Assembly (NCBI GenBank): GCA_051453625.1
Contig: JBOZIK010000001.1
Location: 173,351,142-173,411,771, forward strand
Length of the DNA stretch: 60,630 bases
Direction of reading: 5' to 3'
Source: Welwitschia mirabilis
Lineage: Eukaryota > Gnetophyta > Gnetopsida > Welwitschiales
The notes beneath the pieces were generated by a model that worked only from the letters and a program-made list of their open reading frames with translations, had not been told where the DNA came from and did not search any database. Below are positions 22,987 through 32,940 of this stretch, in pieces; the first letter of the stretch is position 1; each line of letters begins with the position of its first letter. The position numbers and the translations under genes were made by a program.

Positions 22987-24615
22987 AAAACTTTCCACTA
23001 GAGATTATTAATCACTCCTAAACTTCTTTGAGTTTCTTATGGACTCGACCACTTACTTGAAATCTTAGAGATTGAAACACCTTCTTCCTAGGCCTCTCAG
23101 ATCTCCTTGTTGCTTTTTTTAAATCAATTTTTTAAAAAATCCTTTCTCTTCATTTTTTAAAAAGATTTTTCTATTAAAGTAAAGCATCATTTGTAATTTT
23201 TTAAATGTTGTAAAAATATTTAAAATTATTTTTTTAGTTATAGATATTTTATCCTCCATTACTATTACTTAATGAATAGTCCTATAACATCATTGATAGT
23301 TTCTTATTCTACACATTCTTAAGTTCCTCATGTAATCTTAACTTTGGTCATTTCATATCACTGTGATTATTAAGTTGTGCTACCTCCTACCTTGCTCCCT
23401 TTTCAATTTTTCCTTTCATGTATTTTGAATATGTGGCATTTTCAAAAAATTTCATTAGAACCTCTTCTCTACTTTTAACTTTAGGTTTTCTTTGCTTTGG
23501 AGGTTTTAACATTGAAATCCTACCTACTACAAAAGAATCCTCTTCCATTATAGCCTTCTAACTTCTCTAAATTAGATATAAAGATAAAAGACAATAGAAA
23601 CACTAGGTAAATAACTTATAGGATTTACTTTCCTTTATGAGGAATGAAGTTACACCACTCAAGTTTATTTGAAAGACCTTAGTGTTTTTCTTAAAACTTT
23701 AAAGTGAAGAATAAGTATTTACCTTTAATTTCATGAAAATTTTCACTTTACTTGTAGACATATGTAATGTTATAGATGTCATCCTAATCAACCCTCTTTA
23801 AAAATTGTTGGGCACTTACAACTACATTTCCTACTACTTATGCACTGGTTGTTGATCAGTGAGAAATATTTTCTTCTTCTCCTTCTTTCCATTATCATTT
23901 TCTTACAATCAATATTTAGCTATGATACCACTGAAAGGCCTGAAAAATCTACTGACAAGTTTCTCCCTATTGTTTCTAGCTCATATTTTATTACTATTAT
24001 TAGTGCACTCAATGAAGTTTACATCTAGTGTAGTGTCCTTTGAAGATGTGGACTTGAATCAAGTGAGCGTTAATTATGTTGTTGATTGTATAAGAATAGG
24101 TGATGCTTTAAATCTTCTAGAGTCTGTTAGAGCTTATTTTAAAATATTCTTTCTCCTTTAAAGTTTTCTTCAAGGCAAGAAACTACATTCTTCCTAGTGA
24201 AAAATCTAAAAAGATTTAGTCTAGCTCCATTTGTAAATGCCTCCTCAGCACATGCTATAATGTAATTTTGGTGGTATATTTTTTGTATAATCTACACACT
24301 TGTGTTTTTTATACTAGGCTAGATGATTTGCTTCCTGCACATGTAGATTTCTGAGTTATTTCTCAACTATTAATCTTAATTCATGTGCATGCACTTTAGC
24401 TCGCAATTTACTAGTCCTTACTCTTCTTAAGAACACGTAGATAGTTTTTTTTTCTTTTTGTATTTTTTGTATTTTTTTACTTTCTTACTAATGTTTTGGC
24501 AATTTCTCAAGTATTTTAAGTTAAAAACTCATTTTTCAATCAAGTTGAAGTGACATAATTAGCTTAATTATACTATAATTAGATTTTTTTCTTTTCATTT
24601 TTGGGGTATCTTTCC
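22987..24615 (+). other. copia-D leader/gag zone; two unrecognised coding-like scraps
   Basis: Gag is expected here but I could not recognise it. Two stretches look coding. On the minus strand, about 23415-23558 reads an open MEEDSFVVGRISMLKPPK... of 48 codons rich in Lys and Glu, opposite to the element. On the plus strand, 23859-24161 is an open frame of 100 codons whose second half (VVSFEDVDLNQVSVNYVVD) is not low-complexity. Neither matches a family I know. The minus-strand frame suggests another old insertion. Confidence 0.4.
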
Positions 24616-24620
24616 CCTCT
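24616..24620. repeat. candidate target site duplication of gypsy-2, left copy (cctct)
   Basis: cctct lies directly before the TG of the left LTR and again directly after a CA at the right end (40754-40758). A five-base match in AT-rich DNA is suggestive, not proof. Confidence 0.55.
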
Positions 24621-25543
24621 TGATGAAAGCTTATGTGGTGAAATAAATGTAGAAAATATTAAAAAAATTATGCTAGAAAATGTAGAAACTATGATACTAT
24701 TAATCTAAAGTATGCTTAAACCATTAAATGAAAATCAAAGGCTTACTAAGGAACTAACTAAGATTTTTGGTTTTTGAACCATTTAGTTCAAAATGCATTA
24801 TCATGATAATATTATGATGAAGTTACTTAAACTAGTCAAGTTGGTTTATTTGTGGATAAAGTTTACTATTTACGTATGTTACATTAGGGAAAATAAAAAA
24901 AATAGAAAAACAAAATATAAGTTAAATAAACACTAAATAATACTTATTTCTAAGTACTTCTAATTATTTTGGTTCATGTTTAGTTTCATAAATAGAAGCA
25001 AGTAAAAATAATATTGCTTTTTCAAGTAATTAAACATGCACAAAATGATATCAAAATGTTATCTTTTCAGTTTATATTGAAATACCAAAATGCTACACAT
25101 ATATGTACTAATTCGCTTGTGTTTTTCTTTGTAAGCAACACTGGAACATTAGAGTTGCTATTGTGCCCTTTGTAGGATAACTAAAGCTTTTCTCTTGACC
25201 TTATTATTGAGTCTTATTATTAGATATTTTTGCTAAAAAGATTCCCACTTTTGTGGTGATCTCCTTCTTGTACCCCTTTTATGTTTTTCCATTTGCTTTC
25301 TTCGCTCCTTAGGGATAGGTTTATGGTTGAGGTTATTACTACCTTTTTGCCACCTTAGTCTTCTCTTTTATCCTCATGCCAAATGGCATTTTTTACTAAC
25401 TAACTAATTGACTAGCCTATTGATTAATGAGTATATTAACTTAATTTTTAAAGAAAAACATCTATTATTATCTATAATGTATAATTATAAAAATAAAATG
25501 TTTTATTAATAAGTAAAATTTACATAAAAATTACTCATTATTA
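24621..25543 (-). repeat. gypsy-2 3' LTR
   Basis: It begins tgatgaaagcttatgtggtg and aligns with 39779-40753 block by block (gtggtgaaataaatg.agaaaatatta, ccaaatggcatttt, tataatgtataattat). The inner edge is ambiguous. With the cctct target duplication it ends at 25543, where the expected CA reads TA. A second candidate is 25616 (...cctcaaca), followed by a pyrimidine tract whose complement, AAAAGGAGAAAGGAAAAA, looks like a polypurine tract. Confidence 0.75.
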
Positions 25544-25583
25544 GTTTCTCCAAGCTTAAGAGTTTGTTAGTCCCTTAATAACT

Positions 25584-25616
25584 ATATATAAAAGAGAGAG
25601 GAAGAGAGCCTCAACA
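25584..25616 (+). promoter_or_regulatory. TATA-box-like sequence
   Basis: ctatatataaaagagagagg on the plus strand has the form of a plant core promoter TATA box, followed about 30 bases later by a CA-containing pyrimidine-rich start-like region. It lies next to the inner LTR edge and points opposite to gypsy-2. It may be chance in AT-rich DNA. Confidence 0.3.
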
Positions 25617-25643
25617 TTTTTCCTTTCTCCTTTTGAAAACAAA

Positions 25644-26188
25644 NNNNNNNNNNNNNNNNNNNNNNNNNNNNNNNNNNNNNNNNNNNNNNNNNNNNNNNNN
25701 NNNNNNNNNNNNNNNNNNNNNNNNNNNNNNNNNNNNNNNNNNNNNNNNNNNNNNNNNNNNNNNNNNNNNNNNNNNNNNNNNNNNNNNNNNNNNNNNNNNN
25801 NNNNNNNNNNNNNNNNNNNNNNNNNNNNNNNNNNNNNNNNNNNNNNNNNNNNNNNNNNNNNNNNNNNNNNNNNNNNNNNNNNNNNNNNNNNNNNNNNNNN
25901 NNNNNNNNNNNNNNNNNNNNNNNNNNNNNNNNNNNNNNNNNNNNNNNNNNNNNNNNNNNNNNNNNNNNNNNNNNNNNNNNNNNNNNNNNNNNNNNNNNNN
26001 NNNNNNNNNNNNNNNNNNNNNNNNNNNNNNNNNNNNNNNNNNNNNNNNNNNNNNNNNNNNNNNNNNNNNNNNNNNNNNNNNNNNNNNNNNNNNNNNNNNN
26101 NNNNNNNNNNNNNNNNNNNNNNNNNNNNNNNNNNNNNNNNNNNNNNNNNNNNNNNNNNNNNNNNNNNNNNNNNNNNNNNNNNNNNNNN
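25644..26188. other. assembly gap, 545 N
   Basis: Undetermined bases just inside the 3' LTR of gypsy-2, removing the end of the coiled-coil reading frame. Confidence 1.
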
Positions 26189-28009
26189 AAAGGTTGCTCC
26201 TCTTCAGACTTTGATTATACTAATTTCTTAGCTAATTAGGTAGATTGATTTTACTATTCTAAGGTAGCTAAAATGTTTTGCTGATTCTCTTGCAAAGTAG
26301 GATCACTTAATTCTATGATTTTTGTATCTATCGGTTCTAGAGTCGCTACCTTTCTACCCCTGCCTACTCCATATGAAAAAGCCCTTAGCTGCTTTGGCTC
26401 TCCTCTCTTTATTTTGAGAGCTATAGGAATTTTTACTCTAGGACTTTAAGGCATACATTCTGCCTTTGGAGTTATCTCAACTTCTATTCCTATTCTTGAA
26501 TCTTATCTTATAAGAACTATGTACATCTTTAAAGAATTTTAATTTTCTAATTTCAAAAGAAGTCCTAAAAATGCCTCTTAAGATAGTCATGTTTTGCATA
26601 ATTCTATCTCTAAAGGAACATAACTATTGAAAATATTAAGAGGACATTGTAAAAACTTTCATATCCAACTCAGATTCTTCTAATATCCTATAAAATTTTG
26701 TAGTTATATCATATAAAAAATTTTTAAATTCCTAGATGGAGACTTCAGCCTCTTTTTGTATAATTTCAATTCTCAAATATTTGATTTTTCTTTGACAATT
26801 ATCAAGAATTCTACTCATTTTTGATGATCCCCTATACTTTTTCTGAATGATACTTTCTAAATATTATTTAAATTTATTAATAAAATCATATAATTTATAA
26901 GGATAATAGTTAATGTTATATGGAATAACCAATTCCTCATTCCCAAACCCAATTCTCTTACTCAACTTTACCTTCATTAAACAGAGTTCATCTAGTAATA
27001 TCATATTATTTTTTTCTAAATTTTGAATGATAATTTAGGTATATTTTGGGCATATTATTCTAATATCCTTCTTAAAATTTGTATGAGATTCCTTTAAAGC
27101 ATATATAATACTTAGCTTTCTTTTGTTTTCAATCTCACTAGTTAAAATGGAAGAAGTTAAAGGAATTCAATGAATTGAATTCACTACTCTTTTGATCTCC
27201 TCTTTTATTTTTGAAGATATATGTTTTAGTATGGGATCTTAAAGAGGTTGATTAGAAGAGCTTACTTCCCCCATCTAATTTTTAAGAGTCTTATTTTCTT
27301 CCATCATCTAGTTCATGACTCTCTTATTTACTCCTAGAAGAGATTGATAGTATCCAAAGAATTCTTAGCTTTAAGTTATTTACGTCTATATTCTCAAGTC
27401 TTTACATGAATCTTTATAAATTTTTCTTTATATCTTATAGCTTTGCATAGATTTTATCTAAATATTTCCTACTCTAGAGTAGAGGGCCTTCATTGTGAAT
27501 GAATGTAATAAATTTTTATTAATGTCCTATGTATTCAGCATCTTATTTCTTGCTTAAAGTCAAATTCTATAATAAGGATACTAACATTTCTAGTCTTTCT
27601 CTTGGAAAATTTTCTAGTCCTCCCTTGTCTTCGATAACAGTATCTAATTTAGTAATTCATTTATAAGTTCTCTATAATTTTTTGCTCATATACTCAAAAG
27701 CTTTAGAGAGCTAAATATTTTCTCCTTATTAGTGATTTCCTATTATAACTTTTCATTATTTTCTCTTTCCTATTCTAATTTTTGCTTCAAGAATTCATTA
27801 TCAATTCTTAAATCATTAACTTAGCTATGTAATGCTAAAACCTCTTCTTTTTTATTAAGATAAGTTTAAATTTCATCTTTAATTAAATTTAAAGCACCAC
27901 AAAGACTATCAATTTTGCCTTTTTCTAATGCTTTAAAGAATTGGTCAAACTATAGTGGATGGAAGGGCAGGATTTCTTCAATTGAGAATTGGTTTGTATC
28001 TTAAGCCAT
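26189..28009 (-). pseudogene. gypsy-2 extra ORF 'P2', copy A: charged coiled-coil-like protein, decayed
   Basis: A minus-strand frame starts at an ATG (28009) and opens MA*DTNQFSIEEILPFHPL. It continues in one frame for about 150 codons with stops mostly at likely former Gln codons: FDQFFKALEKGKIDSLCGAL, then a Lys/Glu/Leu/Asn-rich stretch such as NEFLKQKLE*ERENNEKL that looks like a coiled coil. Further pieces read to 26190 (for example HISSKIKEEIKRVVNSIH and IGFGNEELVIPYNINYYPY) across several frameshifts. It lies in sense orientation after integrase, the place of env-like or accessory ORFs in Athila/Tat elements. I do not recognise the family and see no membrane segment or signal peptide. 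A second copy lies at 29926-30479. Confidence 0.6.
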
Positions 28010-28129
28010 GTTTGAGGGAGGTAGTAATGAAGGTAGACTTTGGGAAGTAGAATAGGGTTATCCTGGATCTAGCTAAGTGTTTCTATGTCTTGTGATTCTT
28101 AGAAGACTTAACTCCTTAATTTCAAACAA

Positions 28130-29018
28130 ACTCTAAATAGTTAAATTCACATAAGACTAATTTGATTGAAATGGAACTTTGTTTTTTTCTTAATATTTGG
28201 CAACCAAAAGCTCCTATTTTGACTTTATTTAATTTTGTAATATGTCCTATCAAACCCAAAAATATTCCTTATGTACTATTTGTATTTGTTGGATTTGCCT
28301 TATCTTTTACTGCTGTTATTATGTATAGGCTAGGTAATGTGAAACCTTTTTATTTATGAAGGAGAGATACCAAATTACTAGCCATAATTCTTGAAATAAT
28401 AAAAAATTATAGTTTTTTATCCTTGTCCACTCGGATTCCTCCTTGTATTATGATCCTTTTTAAAGTACTCATGCTTAAATTCATGTCTTCTTTTCTACTT
28501 GTGTCATTAATAGATTTTCCTCGAGGTGGCAAGTATAACATCTTTCTGATATTTTCTTGAGAAATTAATATTCTTTTATTTTCAAATGTTATTTCCAACA
28601 TATCTTTCATGTCATTTATTCTCAAGTCCTTGTAAAATACATAAATAGATTCTATGGTGAATTTATCATTTATGGTAAGCCATTCATACCACCTTAGCTT
28701 AATTATTCTCTATTTAAACTTTGTTAAGTAGATCTCTAAAAGCATATGTGTAAGAGTCAATGAAGAAATAATTTTGCATTCTATCAAATTTGTCACAATT
28801 GTTAGAGTTAGTTTATTGAAAAACATGTTTTGAAGAAAAGCCTCTTAACTAATAACTTTTGAAAAATAAATCATTAAGCAATTCTTTTCTAAAAAGAACA
28901 TAAAAAATATTTACACAGAGTTGTTCTTATAAAATTTGATATGTGCCTTCATCAAATTTGTAAATATCATGGTAAACTTGTATTCTACTTTAATCTTCTC
29001 CCATGTTAAATTTGACAT
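28130..29018 (-). pseudogene. gypsy-2 extra ORF 'P1', copy A: unknown accessory protein, decayed
   Basis: One minus-strand frame from an ATG at 29018 (MSNLTWEKIKVEYKFTMIF) reads through few stops to about 28190. It includes an uninterrupted 72-codon stretch (28407-28625) with MKDMLEITFENKRILISQEN and RKMLYLPPRGKS, then an IFLGLIGHITKLNKV block. The 'I-T-F-x-x-x-x-I-x-I-S-x-x-x-I-R-x-x-L-x-L-P' pattern weakly recalls the plant 'putative transposon protein' domain found in Athila-like ORFs; I hold that loosely. It lies directly upstream of P2 in the same orientation, so both may have been one transcript. A diverged copy is at 30640-31383. Confidence 0.5.
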
Positions 29019-29825
29019 TCTCTAGAATGCTGAAAATAAGATATTAGACATACCTAAGATTTTAGAACAAAGTGTTCTACCATAATTCAAGAAACTTAAA
29101 CACAAAAGATCATAATAAAGAATGAAAGAATAATAGATTAAAAATGCAAAAATGAAAGTAAAATTACTTGCCTATTTTCTGCTTAAAATAGGTGAAAATC
29201 CATACTTACTATTTTATTAGATTCGCATGTTTGAAGAGTAAATAAAAATTTTTATTTGAAAAGAAATAATTGGAAATAGAATTATTCCATGTGTTGTGAA
29301 TGTTGTAAAATGGAATGACATAGTGACAAGGAGAATGATATAAAAATTTGCTGACATGAAATAAATGTTGCAAAGGCTACCATGGATTAGATGATATGGA
29401 ATAAAGATATTCATTGGATTATAATGGTGGTCATCAAGAATGAGGATGGATTTGTTGAGAATAAGTTTAAGATAAAGGCTTGAGAAATATAATATCATAT
29501 TTAAGAGGTAACTACTCTTCAAAATAAAAGGGTGTAACAAGGGTCATCGAGAACTATTGATTTTTTGATAAGGGTTATCGAATTCATTGTGAAGCTAGTA
29601 AAAGGGATTTAAAGGTGGTTATCAAGAACTTAAGAGTTTTTAATGGGGTCCTTCAAATTTTTACCATTTGAATATAATTCAATAATAGAGAGGTTAGATT
29701 ACTAGAAGGAGTTATAAAAGAAAGTTATTGGTGATAATGAAGAAGAAGACCCCATCCTTCAGTAGCAAGTTCAAGAGAATGAAGTTGAATTAAAATCTAG
29801 CCTAAAGTATTAACTTTGGGCTAGT
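29019..29825 (-). other. gypsy-2 spacer upstream of P1 copy A
   Basis: No coding motif; the open frame at 29217-29540 is hydrophobic and not conserved in the homologous copy. It ends in ...cctaaagtattaactttgggctagt at the 100-N gap, identical to the start of the palindromic array at 32151. So this spacer is homologous to 31384-32174. Confidence 0.6.
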
Positions 29826-29925
29826 NNNNNNNNNNNNNNNNNNNNNNNNNNNNNNNNNNNNNNNNNNNNNNNNNNNNNNNNNNNNNNNNNNNNNNNNNNN
29901 NNNNNNNNNNNNNNNNNNNNNNNNN
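29826..29925. other. assembly gap of exactly 100 N between two copies of the P1/P2 module
   Basis: The left flank ends at a base homologous to about 32174. The right flank starts at a base homologous to about 27439. Flanks overlap by about 2.3 kb of homology, as at 4776-4875. Confidence 0.95.
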
Positions 29926-30479
29926 ATCTAAATATTCCTTGCTCAAGGATAGAGGACCTTCATTATGACTGAATGTAATAAACTTTTGTTGATGATCTAT
30001 GTATTTAGCATTATATTTCTAACTTGAAGCCAAATTATATAATAAGAATACTAACATGTTTGATCTTTCTCTTATAAAATTTTCTAATTCTTCCTATCTT
30101 TAACAATAGTCTCTAATTCAGTAATGCATTTATAAGCTCTCTATAATTTTCTAATCATATTTTTAAAGGCTTCAAAAAGCTAAATATTTTTCTTCTTTTT
30201 AGTGATTTCTTGTTATAAATGTTCATTATTTTTTCTTTCTTGATCTAATTTCTACTTCAAGAATTAATTCTCAATTCTTAAATTAACAACTTAACTCTAC
30301 AATCTTAAAATATCTTCTTTTCTATTGAGATAGGTTTAAATTTAATCTTTAACCAAATTTAAAGCACTTCAAAGACTATTAATCTTGTATTCTTCTAATG
30401 CTTTGAAGAACTAATTAAACTATAGTGGATGAAAGGGTAGTAGTTCTATATTCAATAATTAAGTTGTATTTTGAGCCAT
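29926..30479 (-). pseudogene. gypsy-2 extra ORF 'P2', copy B (partial)
   Basis: It starts at an ATG (30479) with MAQNTT*LLNIELLPFHPL and is homologous to P2 copy A through the same charged stretch (FFKALEEYKINSL, then KLDQERKNNEHL). It is cut by the gap at 29925. Stops differ partly from copy A: the second codon position that is a stop in A is Gln here, and others are stops in both. So the copies decayed at least partly independently. Confidence 0.6.
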
Positions 30480-30639
30480 GATTGAGGAAGACAACAATGA
30501 AGGTAAACTCTAGGAAGTAGAAAAAAATTCTTCTAGGTCTCGTTGAGCAGTTTTGTATCCTATGGTTCGTAGGAGACTTAACTCTTTAACTTTAAAAAAA
30601 CTCTAAATAGTTAAATCTACATGACTTATTTACTCGAAA

Positions 30640-31383
30640 TGAAACTTTCTTTTTGCTTAATATTCAAGCTATCAAAGAGGAAAATCCTAGTCCTACTATA
30701 TGCCAAAATCTTCTATTCTAACTTTATTGAATTTTGTAATATGTCTTGCTAAATCCAAAAAGATTCCTTTCGCAATATTTACATTTGTGTTATCCTTTAT
30801 TGCTGCTATCCTATATAGGCTAAATAATGTAATACCTTTTTTTTAATGAAGGATTGATACCAAATTACTGGCCATAATTTTTTAAATAATAAAAACTTTT
30901 GGTTCTACATCCTTATATAGTGGGATTCTTCCTTGCATTGCCATCCTTCCTAAAAGACTCATGCTTAAATTTGTATTTTCTTTTCTACTTGTACCTTAGA
31001 ATCAATATTCTTTTATTTTAAACTATTGTTTTTAGCACATCTTTTGCATTATCTATTCTTAAATTCTTATAAAAATGATAAATAGATTCTAAGGTAAATC
31101 TTTCATTCATAGTGGGTTACTCATACCACTCTAACTTAATGATTCTCTATTTAAACTCTACTAAACAGGGGTTCAAAATCATATTTTTGAAATTTAATGA
31201 AGAAATAATTCTGCATGCTATTAAATTTATCTTAATTATTAGAGTTAAATAAAGTCAATAAAAGCTTATTAACTAGTAACCAATTCTTTTCTAAAATAAT
31301 ATAAAACATGTTTTCACAAAATTTTCAAAAATTCTAGTAAAATTATATTCTACTCTACTCTTCCTCCATGTTAAATTTAACAT
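30640..31383 (-). pseudogene. gypsy-2 extra ORF 'P1', copy B, decayed
   Basis: Homologous to 28130-29018 by order of blocks, from the ATG at 31383 to the region of the 'IGHITK' block. It carries several deletions, including loss of the LPPRG segment around 30990-31010. More broken than copy A. Function unknown. Confidence 0.5.
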
Positions 31384-32150
31384 TCTTGTAAATGCTAAAA
31401 AAAAGATATTAGACATACTTGATATTTTTGCATAAAGATGTTTTACCATAATTCAAAAAGCTTAAGCATAAGAAAGTAGAAGAAAGAAAGAAAGCACAAC
31501 ATAGTAAAAGTTCAAAAGTGAAAGTAGAATTACTTACCTATTTTCTTCTTAAAATAGGTAAAAACATGTACTTACTATTTGATTAAATTCACATTTTTAA
31601 GGAGTAATTGATAACTTTTACTAGAAAATAAATAGTTGTAAATGAAGATATTTCATGTGTTGCTAATGTTACAAAATGGAATTACATAGTATCAAGGAGA
31701 ATGATAAGAAAATTTTACTAACATGAAACAGACATTGCATAGATTGACATGGATTAGGTGACATGAAAGGGAGGTATTTGTTGACTTGTAATGAGGATTC
31801 TTGAGAAAACGTTTAAGTAAAAGGTTTAAGAAATAGAACATTATATTTAAGTGGTTACTGCTCTCCACAATAGAAGGGGTAGATAAGGGTTGTCAAAAAC
31901 TCTCAAGTTCTTAATAATGATCATTGAATTCATTTTGAAGCCCACAAAAGAGTATTCAAACTGGTCATTGAGAATGAGTTATCAATGAAGTTCTTTAAAG
32001 TCTTACCACTTAAATATAATTAAGTAAGAAAGAATAAATTAGTAAAGTCATGTGAAGAAGTTATAGAAGAAGGTTGATGGGGATATTTGAGAAGAAGAAC
32101 CTGTCCTTTAATAACAAGTTCAAGAGAATGAAGTTGACTTAAAATCTAGC
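31384..32150 (-). other. gypsy-2 spacer upstream of P1 copy B
   Basis: Homologous to 29019-29796, with substitutions and small indels. No coding motif seen. Confidence 0.55.
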
Positions 32151-32940
32151 CTAAAGTATTAACTTTGGGCTAGTTTTTATTAACTCCATGAACTTGCATC
32201 ATGGTGGCTTGGCTCAAAATATGATTTAAAGTTTTAACTTTAAGCTAATATCAGTTAATCAGGTGATTTTGTTTTATTGTAAATTAAGAAGATAATCTAG
32301 TTAACTTGATATCTGACTTAAAGTTCTAACTTTAAGTTAGTGTTAGTCAATCAGGTATTATTATTTTATTGCAAGTTTATAGAATTCAAAGAGACAATTA
32401 AGTTGGCATGAAATCTTACTCAAAGTTTTAACTTTAAACTAGTATCAGTTAACTTTTTGAACTTACATCACAATGGTTTAGTCTAAAATATAACTTAAAG
32501 TTTTGGCTTTGAGTTAGTGTCAATCAATCAAGTGATGTTATTTTATGTAGGTACAGAAGACAGATCTCTATATTTATCAAGTTATCTCAAAATTTAACTC
32601 AAAGTTTTAACTTAAAGTTAGTATCAGTCAATTGAATAAACTTATTTCCAAGGTTTGTCTCATGATAATGTTTTATTATAGGAACAACATATGTAATTTC
32701 AATTTCTTATTATTTCCTAAAATATATTCTTTTTCTATATTATTAATCATTTTTTACATAGTATTATCTAAGGATATTCTTTTATTTAAAATAAATTACA
32801 GGATTTTACTAATTACTTGGCAGTGGATGATGATGATAAAATTTGCTAGGTCCCTATAAAGGCTTGTAGCTTAGGGAAAAACTAAACTAATCATAAATCA
32901 ACTTAAAGTTCTGACTTCAAATTAAATCTTAGTCAAATTA
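32151..32940. repeat. array of ~7 copies of a palindromic motif
   Basis: A core close to acttaaagttttaactttaagttagtatcagtcaatcagg recurs near 32151, 32226, 32317, 32417, 32492, 32597 and 32900, mostly 75-105 bases apart, with variable filler. The first half is itself a near-palindrome (CTTAAAGTT...AACTTTAAG), so each copy could form a hairpin. It lies between integrase and P1 in the gypsy-2 transcript orientation. Confidence 0.75.

Noticed and set aside
29217-29540. Minus-strand 107-codon frame as a possible third accessory ORF of gypsy-2
   Set aside because: The homologous copy (about 31560-31880) does not keep it open and composition is typical of AT-rich non-coding DNA.
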